Positions 10,343 to 21,110 are shown, counted from the stretch's first letter. The stretch: 64,000 nucleotides of DNA from Ferruginibacter sp. (GCA_013141435.1 JABFQZ010000032.1:1-64000); one strand, 5' to 3'. Numbers and translations: made by a program. Notes: generated from the sequence alone by a model not told the origin.

Positions 10343-13036
10343 CTAATCCATTATCGGTCTCAACCATCTCTCCATTTCATTTTTACTCAATTTTTTTCGG
10401 GCAGTGTAATCATCAAATTGCTCTTTATCTATTTTGCCTACTCCAAAATATTTGCTTTGTGGGTGTGCAAAGTACCAACCACATACCGATGATGCTGGGT
10501 ACATAGCCAATGATTCTGTTAAATGAATGCCTGTTGATTCTTCGCCGCCGAGTAGTTCAAATAATTTGTATTTTTCGGTATGGTCGGGGCAAGCAGGATA
10601 GCCTGGTGCTGGGCGTATGCCACTATACTCTTCTTTAATTAATTGTTCGTTTGTTAGCATTTCATTTTTTTCGTAACCCCAATAATCTGTTCTTGTTTTA
10701 TAATGCAATAATTCAGCAAAAGCTTCGGCAAGCCTATCGGCTAGGGCTTGTAGCATTATTTTATTATAGTCATCTAAGTTTTCTTCAAACTTTTTTATAT
10801 GTGTTTCTATACCTTGTATGGTTACGGAAAAGGCACCCATAAAATCGGCTGGAGATGGGCATATAAAATCTGCTAACGACACATTGGGCTGCCCTGCTGC
10901 TTTTTTGGCTTGTTGGCGTAAAAATTGCAACTCAATTTTTTCGTTTACCAATACGGTATCGGGTGCTGTTTTTTCGGCATTCCAAAAGCCTATAACGCCT
11001 TTGGCTTGTAGCCAATTTTCATCAATAATTTGTTTTAATAATTTTTGGGCATCGTTGTACAATTCAGTGGCTTGCTTGCCTACAACTTCGTCGGATAATA
11101 TTTGAGGAAAATTTCCGTGCAACTCCCATGCAATAAAAAAAGGTTTCCAATCTATATAAGTTGCAATTTCTGCCAACGAATAGTTTTCAAATATTTTTGT
11201 GCCAGTAAATGTGGGAGCCACTGGTTGGTAATTTTCCCAATTTATTTTTGTAGCATTTTTTTGAGCATCGGCAAATGGCAAAAATTGTTTTACCATTCTT
11301 TTGTTTTCAAAATCTGCTTTTAAGGTATTGTACTCCGTTTTTAAATTATTAAGAAACGCAATTTTATTTTCTTTATTGAGCAGGCTACCTGCTACAGTTA
11401 CGCTTCGGCTTGCATCTAACACATGTACTACGCCACACTCATACTCTGGCGCTATTTTTACAGCTGTGTGCATACGGCTTGTAGTAGCACCGCCTATTAG
11501 CAATGGTATATCCATTTGCAAACGTTTCATTTCTTTGCCAATATGTACCATTTCGTCAAGCGATGGTGTTATCAATCCACTCAAGCCAATAATATCTACA
11601 TTGTGCTTTTTAGCTTCTGCTAATATTTTATCTGCTGATACCATTACTCCCAAATCAATAATATCGTAACCATTACACCCTAGCACTACGCCTACAATAT
11701 TTTTTCCTATATCATGTACGTCGCCTTTTACAGTTGCCAATAATATTTTTGCAGCGCCACTCACTTCTTCATTTATTGTACCTGCTGCAATATGTGCATT
11801 TTTTCTGTCTAGCTTTTCTTGCTCAATAAATGGTGTTAAAACCGCTACAGCTTTTTTCATTACCCTTGCACTTTTTACCACCTGTGGCAAAAACATTTTT
11901 CCTGCTCCAAACAAATCACCCACTATGTTCATACCATCCATCAGCGGACCTTCTATCACTTCTAGCGGACGAGCATACGCAAGTCTAGCTTCTTCGGTAT
12001 CTGCATCTATATAATCTGTAATGCCATTTACTAGCGAATGTGCTAATCTTTTTTCTACAGGTTCATCTCTCCACTTTTCATCTTTTACAATTTCTTTTCC
12101 TTTGGCTTTTACTGTTTCGGCAAAATTAATTAGCGCTTCTGTAGCCTCATTGTTATCGTTGTTTTTATTGAGCAATACATTTTCACAAAGTTGCTTTAAG
12201 ATTGGCTCTATATCGTCGTAAATAACCAATTGACCTGCATTTACAATACCCATATCCATACCAGCGTTTATAGCATGGTACAAAAAAACACTGTGGATTG
12301 CCTCACGTACATGATCATTGCCTCTAAATGAAAACGATACATTACTTACACCACCACTCACTTTTGTAATTGGCATTAATTTTTTTATTTCTCTGGTAGC
12401 TTCTATAAAATCTACTGCATAATTATTGTGCTCTTCTATACCTGTGGCTACTGCAAAAATGTTGGGGTCAAAAATAATATCTTGTGGTGCATAGCCTACT
12501 TGCTCTGTTAATATTTTATATGCTCGGCAGCAAATTTCTATTTTACGTTCTTTAGTATCTGCCTGCCCTACTTCGTCGAACGCCATTACAATAACCGCAG
12601 CACCATAGCTTTTGCAAATATGTGCTTGCTCAATAAATTTGGCTTCGCCTTCTTTCATCGAAATTGAATTTACAACACACTTGCCTTGCACACATTTTAA
12701 GCCTGCTTCTATAATTTCAAACTTACTGCTATCAATCATTACAGGTATTTTAGCAATGTCTGGTTCGGCTTGTAATAAATTTAAAAAAGTTGTCATGGCT
12801 TCTACGCCTTCAAGCATGGCATCATCCATGTTTACATCAATTATTTGTGCGCCACCTTCTACTTGCTGGCGTGCTACTGATAATGCTTCTTCGTACAAAC
12901 CATCTTTTATAAGGCGTGCAAATTTTTTGCTACCTGTTACATTTGTACGTTCTCCAACGTTTACAAAATTAGTTTCGGGGCGTACAATTAGAGGCTCTAA
13001 ACCGCTTAGTCGTAAATATGGGTGTATTGTTTTCAT
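10343..13036 (-). CDS. metH: Methionine synthase, pterin-binding + cobalamin-binding + activation domains (C-terminal part of split MetH)
   Basis: RLSGLEPL...[42 protein letters not shown]12-binding motif; [15 protein letters not shown] activation domain. Confidence 0.95.
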   Translation of the reverse strand: MKTIHPYLRLSGLEPLIVRPETNFVNVGERTNVTGSKKFARLIKDGLYEEALSVARQQVEGGAQIIDVNMDDAMLEGVEAMTTFLNLLQAEPDIAKIPVMIDSSKFEIIEAGLKCVQGKCVVNSISMKEGEAKFIEQAHICKSYGAAVIVMAFDEVGQADTKERKIEICCRAYKILTEQVGYAPQDIIFDPNIFAVATGIEEHNNYAVDFIEATREIKKLMPITKVSGGVSNVSFSFRGNDHVREAIHSVFLYHAINAGMDMGIVNAGQLVIYDDIEPILKQLCENVLLNKNNDNNEATEALINFAETVKAKGKEIVKDEKWRDEPVEKRLAHSLVNGITDYIDADTEEARLAYARPLEVIEGPLMDGMNIVGDLFGAGKMFLPQVVKSARVMKKAVAVLTPFIEQEKLDRKNAHIAAGTINEEVSGAAKILLATVKGDVHDIGKNIVGVVLGCNGYDIIDLGVMVSADKILAEAKKHNVDIIGLSGLITPSLDEMVHIGKEMKRLQMDIPLLIGGATTSRMHTAVKIAPEYECGVVHVLDASRSVTVAGSLLNKENKIAFLNNLKTEYNTLKADFENKRMVKQFLPFADAQKNATKINWENYQPVAPTFTGTKIFENYSLAEIATYIDWKPFFIAWELHGNFPQILSDEVVGKQATELYNDAQKLLKQIIDENWLQAKGVIGFWNAEKTAPDTVLVNEKIELQFLRQQAKKAAGQPNVSLADFICPSPADFMGAFSVTIQGIETHIKKFEENLDDYNKIMLQALADRLAEAFAELLHYKTRTDYWGYEKNEMLTNEQLIKEEYSGIRPAPGYPACPDHTEKYKLFELLGGEESTGIHLTESLAMYPASSVCGWYFAHPQSKYFGVGKIDKEQFDDYTARKKLSKNEMERWLRPIMD

Positions 13037-13067
13037 TTTCGTTTTATTTTCTAGAAAGTCTTTAAAA

Positions 13068-13267
13068 TTTTAACACAAAGGGTACAAAGAAGTTTCACAA
13101 AGTAAACAAAGTAACTTTTATAAAGTGCCAAGTACAAGTCTTTTTACTCCATCTTTAAAAAGTGAAACATTAAAATTTATAAGTAATGCTAATAATATTT
13201 ATTTTCAATAATTCTATTGCCTGCTTTATGAGCTTAATGAAATCTCTTTGTACCCTTTGTGTTAAAA
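13068..13267. mobile_element. Relic element bounded by a perfect 23-bp inverted repeat
   Basis: TTTTAACACAAAGGGTACAAAGA (13068-13090) and exact reverse complement (13245-13267). Confidence 0.65.
13118..13190 (-). pseudogene. C-terminal fragment of a GxxExxY-like protein
   Basis: Minus-strand translation ALLINFNVSLFKDGVKRLVLGTL*; resembles GxxExxY C-termini (xGLLINFNVxLLKDGIKRxV); in-frame stop just upstream. Confidence 0.6.
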
Positions 13268-14269
13268 AATTTCAACCGTAGGTTGTATCCTTGGTTTAAA
13301 ATTTTTAACCGCATCTGCAATATGTTTTATATGATCGGGTGTAGTACCACAGCAACCACCAATAATATTTAGCCATCCATTAGCAGCCCATTCTTCAATG
13401 ATATGTGCTGTTTCGTGTGGTTGCTCATCGTACTCACCAAATGCATTTGGTAAGCCTGCATTGGGATAAGCCGATGTGTAACATGCCGCTATTGATGAAA
13501 GTTCTTCTACATGCGAACGCATTTCCTGCGCACCCAAAGCACAGTTTAATCCCACACTTATTGGATTGGCATGTGCTACCGAAGTGTAAAAGGCTTCCAA
13601 TGTTTGTCCGCTCAATGTACGCCCCGATGCATCTGTAATTGTACCAGAAATCATAATTGGAAGTTCAGCTTTATTTTCTTTTCTAAAATAATTTTTTGTT
13701 GCATAAATAGCTGCCTTTGCATTCAGCGTATCAAAAATAGTTTCTATCAAAATAATATCTACACCACCATTTACCAAGCCGCTAATTTGTTCGGTGTATG
13801 CTTCTGCTACTTCATCAAAAGTAACAGCTCTAAAACCAGGGTTGTTTACATCTGGTGAAAGCGAAAGTGTTTTATTTAATGGCCCAATAGCACCTGCTAC
13901 AAAGCGTGGCTTATCGGGGTTCATTGCTGTGTATTTATCCGCAGCTGCTCTTGCACATTTTGCTGAGGCTACATTTAATTCAAAAGCCAAATCTTGCATA
14001 TCATAATCTGCTTGAGCAATAGTAGTGCTGCTAAATGTATTTGTTTCTATAATGTCCGCTCCTGCTTCTAAATACAATTCGTGAATGCCTTGGATAATGG
14101 CAGGTTGGGTTATACTTAATAAATCATTGTTGCCTTTTACATCGGTATGCCAATCTTTAAACCGCTCGCCTCTGTAATCAGCTTCTTCTAATTTGTGGCG
14201 CTGTATCATTGTACCCATGGCACCATCTATAATAAGAATTTTTTCTTTTAATATTTCTCTAATATTCAT
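13262..14269 (-). CDS. metH: Homocysteine S-methyltransferase domain protein (N-terminal part of split MetH)
   Basis: [64 protein letters not shown]. Confidence 0.94.
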   Translation of the reverse strand: MNIREILKEKILIIDGAMGTMIQRHKLEEADYRGERFKDWHTDVKGNNDLLSITQPAIIQGIHELYLEAGADIIETNTFSSTTIAQADYDMQDLAFELNVASAKCARAAADKYTAMNPDKPRFVAGAIGPLNKTLSLSPDVNNPGFRAVTFDEVAEAYTEQISGLVNGGVDIILIETIFDTLNAKAAIYATKNYFRKENKAELPIMISGTITDASGRTLSGQTLEAFYTSVAHANPISVGLNCALGAQEMRSHVEELSSIAACYTSAYPNAGLPNAFGEYDEQPHETAHIIEEWAANGWLNIIGGCCGTTPDHIKHIADAVKNFKPRIQPTVEIF

Positions 14270-14368
14270 ATATCAATTTTCTATTTTAAAAAAATAGTTG
14301 TGTAAAATATGTGATTGAATATAGAAACGATTTGCAAATTTGCCCGAAGAATTTTTGGCAGAAAATGT

Positions 14369-14437
14369 ATTTCGTTTATTAGTTCAATCTTTTGCAAAAA
14401 GTACGAGGGTGAACAATAAACAAATCTTGCTTCGTAC
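14369..14437 (-). promoter_or_regulatory. Structured 5' leader of the metH operon (candidate riboregulator)
   Basis: GTACGA/TCGTAC arms (14401-14406, 14432-14437) and crossing long stem tgaacaataaacaaat (14410-14425) with atttcgtttattagttca (14369-14386). Confidence 0.45.
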
Positions 14438-14442
14438 AAATG

Positions 14443-14473
14443 CAAATGTACGTTAAGAAAAAATTGTTACAAA
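14443..14473 (-). promoter_or_regulatory. Bacteroidota-type promoter for metH operon
   Basis: Minus strand TTTG-N19-TACATTTG (consensus TTTG-N19-TAnnTTTG). Confidence 0.7.
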
Positions 14474-14480
14474 ATAAAAA

Positions 14481-15101
14481 CTAGGAGGTTGTTATATAAT
14501 TTTCTACGGCAATACGATTATTTATGCTTTTGGCCAAAGTAAGTTCGTCGGCATATTCTAGCTCGCCGCCAAATGCTATACCACGGGCTATTGTAGTTAT
14601 TTTTACTTGTACATCTTTAAGCTTTCTACCAATGTAATATATTGTAGTATCACCTTGTATATTAGGGTTAAGTGCAAATATTACTTCTTCTATTTCTTCA
14701 TCTTTTATACGTTGTACTAATGAGTCAATTGTTAGCTGATCTGGTCCAATGCCATCTAATGGCGAAATTATGCCACCTAATACATGATACAAGCCATTAA
14801 ACTGTTGAGTGTTTTCTATAGCTATTACATCTCTAATGGTTTCTACTACACAAATATAGTTTTGCTTGCGAATAGTATTGTTACAAATATCACAAACCTC
14901 TGTATCGGAAACGTTGTAACATTTTTTGCAAAACTTTATTTCATTGCGCATTTTGGCAATTGTGTGGCTAAACAAATTTACCTCTTGCACATTTTGTTTT
15001 ACTAAGTGTAATACCAACCTTAAAGCTGTTTTTTTGCCAATGCCTGGCAATTTGGCAAATTCGTTTATGGCATTTTCAATAAGTTTTGAAGAAAATTGCA
15101 T
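14481..15101 (-). CDS. recR: Recombination mediator RecR
   Basis: FAKLPGIGKKTALRLVLHLV; CKKCYNVSDTEVCDIC zinc finger; Toprim YHVLGGIISPLDGIGPDQL. Confidence 0.96.
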   Translation of the reverse strand: MQFSSKLIENAINEFAKLPGIGKKTALRLVLHLVKQNVQEVNLFSHTIAKMRNEIKFCKKCYNVSDTEVCDICNNTIRKQNYICVVETIRDVIAIENTQQFNGLYHVLGGIISPLDGIGPDQLTIDSLVQRIKDEEIEEVIFALNPNIQGDTTIYYIGRKLKDVQVKITTIARGIAFGGELEYADELTLAKSINNRIAVENYITTS

Positions 15102-15285
15102 GAGCGCAAAAGTAGGAAATTGTTTTAGAGATAAATTGTTTTATTGTTGGATTATACTATCGGTAGTCATAAAATAAAACTAATTTACAAAAAAAAGCTA
15201 AATTAAAAAACAAATTTTCATCAGCCGAATAGACGGATGCCACTAAAGCTCTATCAAGGATTTTAGCTTGCAAACAAAATGTTTT

Positions 15286-16680
15286 TTATAAATTTATTTC
15301 TTGTTCATTATCCCAATCTGCTCTTATTGAAAGTTTTTGAGGTATAGTAACACCAAGCTCAGGTTGTATTTTTTTTGTATAATTACCTGGTGTCCATTTG
15401 CCATTTTTATCGGTATCATATAAAATTCTAATATCGTATTCGCCAGGAGGAAACATACTGTTACTCCATTCTTTACTTGTAAGTGGGTATGTATATTTAA
15501 CAGTTTCGCCATTTAAAAATTGCAATACTGGGGTTTTAAATAAATCTAAATCATTAAATCTTAAAGTAATTCTTCCGTAATCTTCTTTTCGTTTTGTGGT
15601 AAAACGAATGGTATCGGTTTTGTTTATTTTATTGCCAACAGAATCGGCAGCAGCATCTTTTTCAATAATTAATATGAGTGTTGTTTCAGGTTGCCAAATG
15701 TGGCTTAAAGTAATTTTTTTTGAAGTGCTATCTAATGAGTATTTAGCAGTTGTAATTTTTTTATAAAATGTATCTGTCAAATATATTTTTGAAAAGTCGT
15801 AATCTTTTAAAGGATTATTATAACTAATTTCTAAAGGTTCTAATAAATCTTTAGTGCTTTGGATATTGGTTTGTAGTTTTAATTTTTTATCAATATTCTT
15901 TTTTGTAATGCTTGTAGTGTTATTGTTTTCTGCTGCTTTTTCTTCGGCGTAAGCATATAGCAACACATTTTCGTTAGTAGTAGATGAAACTTCGGTTTGC
16001 AAAAATGCAAAGGTTTCAAATTTTGTATTATATGTTTTGCCTCCATCGGCATCTTTTAATGCATATATTTTAAAGTTTGCGGTGGGTAAATTTTTAAACT
16101 GAAAACTACCATCTCCCTTTAGTTTTGCAATATAATTTGGTTTTTTATTTTTTACTGTACTATCTACTGCATTACGATATAGTAATACGATTATTGTACT
16201 ATCAATACCGCCACTTTCGGCTATTAATACCTTGCCCGAAATTGTTGCTGAATCTAAAGTTTTACCTGTGGAAAATAAATATGTAAAATCTTTTGTTATA
16301 TTATTTTCATTAAAATCTCGTATAGCATTGCCAAAGTTTATGGTATATGTTGTATTAGGTAAAAGTGTATCTTTAAATTTTATTGTTATTGATTTTGGAT
16401 TTGCAGTAATTGTAGGATTTTTATTTTGCAAAGGAGATATTATAAGGTTTTGCTGAAGGTCTTGTAAATCGATATACTCATCAAAACTAAGTGTAATTGT
16501 ATTGTTGGTAACTTTTGTACTGCCAAATGTTGGATTGGCTTTTGTAAGCATAGGTGCAATTGTATCTTTGGGCCCACCAACAGGCACGCCAATTTGTGCA
16601 CAACCTCCAATAAACTGCATACTTGCAATACAAAATATTATAAAAAAATAATAAAAAATAGCTTTGAAGTAGATTTTCAT
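15286..16680 (-). CDS. Ig-like domain-containing lipoprotein
   Basis: Signal peptide with FIGGCAQIGVPVGGPKDTIAPML; Ig-like TNNTITLSFDEYIDLQDLQQNLIISP. Confidence 0.75.
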   Translation of the reverse strand: MKIYFKAIFYYFFIIFCIASMQFIGGCAQIGVPVGGPKDTIAPMLTKANPTFGSTKVTNNTITLSFDEYIDLQDLQQNLIISPLQNKNPTITANPKSITIKFKDTLLPNTTYTINFGNAIRDFNENNITKDFTYLFSTGKTLDSATISGKVLIAESGGIDSTIIVLLYRNAVDSTVKNKKPNYIAKLKGDGSFQFKNLPTANFKIYALKDADGGKTYNTKFETFAFLQTEVSSTTNENVLLYAYAEEKAAENNNTTSITKKNIDKKLKLQTNIQSTKDLLEPLEISYNNPLKDYDFSKIYLTDTFYKKITTAKYSLDSTSKKITLSHIWQPETTLILIIEKDAAADSVGNKINKTDTIRFTTKRKEDYGRITLRFNDLDLFKTPVLQFLNGETVKYTYPLTSKEWSNSMFPPGEYDIRILYDTDKNGKWTPGNYTKKIQPELGVTIPQKLSIRADWDNEQEINL

Positions 16681-16813
16681 TAAGCAAAATTATACTTTAT
16701 TTAAAAATAAGATGTTAATTTTGTTTAGTAAAATTTTATTGAATGCAATTGCAGTAATTTTTTAGAAATAGAAACCACTATATTTATTAATTCGTCTTAT
16801 TTAAAAAATAACT

Positions 16814-17434
16814 ATGAAAAAAATTATCTTATTATTTGTTACCATTATTTCTTTCCAATTAGTGCATGCTCAGGCTTATGATGGTATGGTAGATTACAAC
16901 AAAAAATCGCAGTATGCAGTAATAGCAGAGTATAAATTTCCGCAAGAAACAGTAGAAAAAATATTAAAAACTAAATTGGAAGATTTAGGCTTGAAAGTGA
17001 AGAATAGCAAAGGTTTTATGGTTGTAAATAATTCAACGATAAACAACATTAGCACTACACCTATGGATTACTCTTTTAAAGTAGAAAAAAAGAGTAAAAG
17101 AGAAAAAGAAACCATGTTAATATATATGGTTATGAATATTAATGATTCTAGTTTTACAGCTACAAATAGTGCTGCTGCAAAAATATTTTTGAATGAATTA
17201 GCTCCTTCTATAGACGGATTAAATACCGATAATTTAATAAAAGACCAAATGGAAGTATTGGCAAAGGCACAAAAAAAATATAAAAACTTACAAGAAGATC
17301 AAGCTAGTATGGAGAAAAAAATTAGAAACCTACAAGATGATTTAAGTAAAAATAGTAGAGAGCAAACTGAGCAACAAAACGAAGTAAAACGCCAACAAGA
17401 TATTTTAGATGTAATTAAAGCAAAGAAAAAATAA
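16814..17434 (+). CDS. Secreted hypothetical protein with C-terminal coiled coil
   Basis: Signal peptide, K/E/Q-rich helical C-terminus. Confidence 0.6.
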   Translation: MKKIILLFVTIISFQLVHAQAYDGMVDYNKKSQYAVIAEYKFPQETVEKILKTKLEDLGLKVKNSKGFMVVNNSTINNISTTPMDYSFKVEKKSKREKETMLIYMVMNINDSSFTATNSAAAKIFLNELAPSIDGLNTDNLIKDQMEVLAKAQKKYKNLQEDQASMEKKIRNLQDDLSKNSREQTEQQNEVKRQQDILDVIKAKKK

Positions 17435-17455
17435 CTACAAATTCATATTTAAAAT

Positions 17456-17487
17456 AAAAATGTGCATCAATTGATGCACATTTTTTT
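17456..17487. terminator. Bidirectional terminator (perfect palindrome)
   Basis: aaaaaTGTGCATCAATTGATGCACAttttttt between convergent genes. Confidence 0.8.
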
Positions 17488-17860
17488 ACAAAAAATTTTT
17501 ATTTTTTGGCACAAATATCATTGATATTGAGTTTACACAATGCCTTGTATTTTTTTCTGTAAACCTTTCTCCAACAAATACATGCCCTAAATGCCCACCG
17601 CAATTGTTGCATATAATTTCGGTTCTACTGCCATCTTCATCTGGCAACTTTTTTACTGCCCCCACAATTTCTTCATCAAAACTTGGCCAGCCACAATGGC
17701 TATCAAACTTACTATCGGAAGTGTAAAGTGGCGCATTGCATTGCTTGCAAATGTATAAACCATCGGCTTTATTATTGGTATATTCTCCTGCAAAAGGCCG
17801 TTCGGTTCCTTTTTTTACTATTACAAATACTTCTTGCGGTGTAAGTTTATTTAATTGCAT
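17486..17860 (-). CDS. msrB: Peptide-methionine (R)-S-oxide reductase MsrB
   Basis: [56 protein letters not shown] 17860 preferred over ORF start 17908. Confidence 0.93.
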   Translation of the reverse strand: MQLNKLTPQEVFVIVKKGTERPFAGEYTNNKADGLYICKQCNAPLYTSDSKFDSHCGWPSFDEEIVGAVKKLPDEDGSRTEIICNNCGGHLGHVFVGERFTEKNTRHCVNSISMIFVPKNKNFL

Positions 17861-17934
17861 GTTTTTTGTAAAATTACGAATAAAAATAATTAGTAAATAT
17901 TGCCACATTCATTTTCATTGCTTACTTTTAAAAA

Positions 17935-18675
17935 ATGAAGATTATTGCAATGATACCAGCAAGATATGCTGCAACAAGATTTCCGTACAAACTAATGCAA
18001 CCATTGGGCAATAAAACAGTAATACGTACAACCTATGAAAACACTGTAGCCACAAATTTATTTGATGATGTATTTGTAGTAACCGATCATATTTTAATTT
18101 TTGAAGAAATAACAAAACATGGAGGAAAAGCAATAATGAGTATTGCACAACATGAAAGTGGCAGCGACAGAATTGCAGAAGCTATAAAAAATATAGATGT
18201 AGATGTAGTGCTAAATGTACAAGGTGATGAACCTTTTGTAAATAAAGAAATGCTTACAAAATTATTAGCAGTTTTTATTAGCGATAAAGAAAATAAAGTA
18301 CAAGTAGCATCACCTATAAAAAAAATATTAGATACTAAACAAATTGCCAATACTAATATTGTAAAAGTGGCGGTAGATAAAAATATGAATTCGTTATTGT
18401 TTAGCAGAAGTATAATACCGTACCATAGAGAGTTAAATATAACGCCAACATATTATGAGCATATAGGCGTATATGCATTTAGAAAAGAAGCACTTTTACA
18501 ATTTACTCAATGGGAAATGACACCTTTAGAAATTGCAGAAAAAATTGAATGCCTGCGCTATTTAGAAAACGGCATACAATTAAAAATGGTACTAACAGAA
18601 GGCGAAATTGTAAAAATAGATGTACCTGAAGATTTGGAAAAAGCAGAAGCTTTTTTAAAAAGTAGCAATAGTTAA
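17935..18675 (+). CDS. kdsB: 3-deoxy-manno-octulosonate cytidylyltransferase
   Basis: IAMIPARYAATRFPYKLMQPLGNKTVIRTTYE; HESGSDRIAEA; NVQGDEPF. Confidence 0.95.
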   Translation: MKIIAMIPARYAATRFPYKLMQPLGNKTVIRTTYENTVATNLFDDVFVVTDHILIFEEITKHGGKAIMSIAQHESGSDRIAEAIKNIDVDVVLNVQGDEPFVNKEMLTKLLAVFISDKENKVQVASPIKKILDTKQIANTNIVKVAVDKNMNSLLFSRSIIPYHRELNITPTYYEHIGVYAFRKEALLQFTQWEMTPLEIAEKIECLRYLENGIQLKMVLTEGEIVKIDVPEDLEKAEAFLKSSNS

Positions 18676-18689
18676 TACTACTGTATAAT

Positions 18690-19673
18690 TTATTCTTCCT
18701 CTTGCCTACCAATCATTTTTCCACCTGCATTCCATTTGTTATTAAGCTCTTCAAACTCTTTAGTATCTTCCTCATTAAATTTTTGCGTTACCAAGCTTTT
18801 TAAATTTGGCTGCCCCGCATTTACCCATGCTGTGTACCAAAAAGATGCAATACTTTGTATAGAAAGGCGCATACGCCTTTCTATCATTCCATTTAATTTT
18901 TTATCGAAAGCTAAACTAAATGAGGTAGAGTATTGTTTTATGGTTTTACCTTTTCTATCTTCAAAAGAAAATTTTTTATCGGCCGAAAACTCTTTCGTAA
19001 GCTCTCTTTCAAACCGCAAAACACTGTCACTTGCATTAGCACTTTCCAGCACTCTATCCCAAATGTATTTACCAGGGTCTTTTATGTAAAAAGCTTTTCC
19101 TATCATAAAATCCCATTGTTTATCTGCTATTAATTCTGGCACCCGGCTTTCCCAAAAACCGTGTATGCCTTTTTGATTTGTGTATTGCCCATTGTGGTTG
19201 CTATTGGCATGTAGTGGTACATGAGAGTCGGCAATATAATGTCCAATTTCAGCACTGTTTTTCATAATACTACTGTAGTTTTTTTCTCTGAAAGCCTTTG
19301 TAAGCCTACCAAGCATAACTTGTATATGCCAAGGTACAATACCTTGCGACTGCAAAGTATCTTCCGAAAATTTTGCTACAGCATCGCTCCATTTATGTGG
19401 CAAGTTTGTAAACGGATATTTACCATAATAGTCAATATCTATAAAATGCCTTGGCCCTTCTTCTTTTATTGCATACCTACGCTTATCTGGATCTACAGCA
19501 TGGTCTTCTAAAAAGCCTATGTTTGGTTTAAATAAAACTAGCATTTCTGGGGGTAATAAGTAACAAGCCAAATGATTTATTTTTGGGTGTGCATAAAAAC
19601 CCCAGCAAAAAGAAGATGTGTAAACAAATAGTAAAGAAATTACAAGCAACAATGGCATCAATATTTTTTTCAT
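18690..19673 (-). CDS. Zinc-dependent phospholipase C / S1-P1-like family protein, secreted
   Basis: Signal peptide, CWGFYAHPKINHLAC, HYIADSHVPLHANSNHNGQ. Confidence 0.8.
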   Translation of the reverse strand: MKKILMPLLLVISLLFVYTSSFCWGFYAHPKINHLACYLLPPEMLVLFKPNIGFLEDHAVDPDKRRYAIKEEGPRHFIDIDYYGKYPFTNLPHKWSDAVAKFSEDTLQSQGIVPWHIQVMLGRLTKAFREKNYSSIMKNSAEIGHYIADSHVPLHANSNHNGQYTNQKGIHGFWESRVPELIADKQWDFMIGKAFYIKDPGKYIWDRVLESANASDSVLRFERELTKEFSADKKFSFEDRKGKTIKQYSTSFSLAFDKKLNGMIERRMRLSIQSIASFWYTAWVNAGQPNLKSLVTQKFNEEDTKEFEELNNKWNAGGKMIGRQEEE

Positions 19674-19717
19674 AATAGGAATTGTTTTAAACCGATAATT
19701 TGTAAATAAAAGTTTTA

Positions 19718-20323
19718 TTATTCCTCCGAAACATCTGTTACGCCTCCACTTACAGCAAACTTCATTGTTTGTGCACTTGTAATATTTGTAATTGCTTTTA
19801 TTCTTGCTTTAGGTATAATATACACATTGCCTGCTACCGAATAAGCCATTGGTATATACACAGCTACATAACCCAGTAAGCCAAAATCGTCCATATCATC
19901 TTTAGTAATAAAACCCAAACGCCATACATCGTTATCATCTACATTGGCCAATACATTTTGTGTAAACTTTTTTTTATCGCCTGCAAAAGCTTCAAAAAAA
20001 TCTCTTGTTGTACCATAAATATGTTTTAACCCAGGCATTTTTTGCATTATTTTATCCATAAAATTTACAATACGCCCAGTAATAAAAAAAGAACTAAAAT
20101 AACCTACAACTACAATTACTACTAATATTATTAAAAACCCCAAGCCGTAATTACGCACATGTGTAAACCCCATTTCGTCTTTGTACTGAAAAATAGGTAA
20201 CCAATTATCGATAGTAGAAACTACTACAATCATAGTGTAAAAAGTTATTGCAATAGGTGCAATTATAAGCAAACCTTGAAAAAAGTATTGCAATAGTTTT
20301 CGGTATTCAAATTTATTATCCAT
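19718..20323 (-). CDS. DUF502 family membrane protein
   Basis: MDNKFEYRKLLQYFFQGLLIIAPIAITFYTM...IPGLKHIYGTTRDFFEAF-like; start 20323 preferred over 20521. Confidence 0.85.
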   Translation of the reverse strand: MDNKFEYRKLLQYFFQGLLIIAPIAITFYTMIVVVSTIDNWLPIFQYKDEMGFTHVRNYGLGFLIILVVIVVVGYFSSFFITGRIVNFMDKIMQKMPGLKHIYGTTRDFFEAFAGDKKKFTQNVLANVDDNDVWRLGFITKDDMDDFGLLGYVAVYIPMAYSVAGNVYIIPKARIKAITNITSAQTMKFAVSGGVTDVSEE

Positions 20324-20433
20324 TATATATTTATTGTACAAAGTTAAATCATTATTTGAAGTGAATACACATCTAATTATTAAATTATTGAATACGAAAA
20401 ATGGATGAGTGGTAAAAATAAAATGCAGGAAAC

Positions 20434-20464
20434 TTTGGTTACATTTAAAGTTTTTGTAGTTTTG
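20434..20464 (+). promoter_or_regulatory. Bacteroidota promoter upstream of TetR/RND operon
   Basis: TTTG-N19-TAGTTTTG, 12 nt before ATG at 20476. Confidence 0.7.
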
Positions 20465-20475
20465 TGAAAATTTAC

Positions 20476-21105
20476 ATGAAACAGCAAAGTGAAATAGCAG
20501 AAAGGATAAAAAATAAAGCACACGACCTTTTTATGCAATATGGCATACGAACTGTAAGTATGGATGATATTGCTACTAGCTTAGGTATAAGCAAAAAAAC
20601 CATTTACCAATATTTTAAAGATAAAGATGCGTTAACTGAAGCTGTTATTAGCACAGTATGCGAAAACGATGTGTGTATATGTGAAAGAGATAAAAAATTG
20701 GCTGAAAATGCAGTACATGAAATTTTTTTGGTGTTAGATTTTTTAGAAGAAATGTTTAAAGGCATGAACCCATCGGTATTATTTGATTTGCAAAAATATC
20801 ACCCAGTTTCTTTTTCTAAATTTTTAACCCATAAAGATGAATACTTATTTAGCATGATAAAATCAAATTTGCAAAGAGGTGTTGAAGAGGAACTTTATAG
20901 AACTGAAATAGATATTGATGTATTAGCTAAGTATAGGTTAGAAAGTATTATGATTCCTTTCAACCCTATGTTTATGAAAACCATGAATGTAAATATTGCC
21001 GCCATCACAAAAGAAATAACATTACACTATTTATATGGGTTGGTTACACCTGCAGGGTATAAACTGATTATGAAATATAAAAATAGAAAAAGTAAAAAGA
21101 AATAA
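20476..21105 (+). CDS. TetR/AcrR family transcriptional regulator
   Basis: IAERIKNKAHDLFMQYGIRTVSMDDIATSLGISKKTIYQYFKDKDAL. Confidence 0.93.
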   Translation: MKQQSEIAERIKNKAHDLFMQYGIRTVSMDDIATSLGISKKTIYQYFKDKDALTEAVISTVCENDVCICERDKKLAENAVHEIFLVLDFLEEMFKGMNPSVLFDLQKYHPVSFSKFLTHKDEYLFSMIKSNLQRGVEEELYRTEIDIDVLAKYRLESIMIPFNPMFMKTMNVNIAAITKEITLHYLYGLVTPAGYKLIMKYKNRKSKKK

Positions 21106-21110
21106 ATTTT

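Noticed and set aside
10343-14269. Reading the metH split as a pseudogene
   Set aside because: Both parts have intact starts, stops and catalytic motifs, and split at a natural linker.
17456-17487. Palindrome TGTGCATCAATTGATGCACA as a regulator operator
   Set aside because: Lies between two convergent gene ends with A/T runs on both sides; best explained as a bidirectional terminator.
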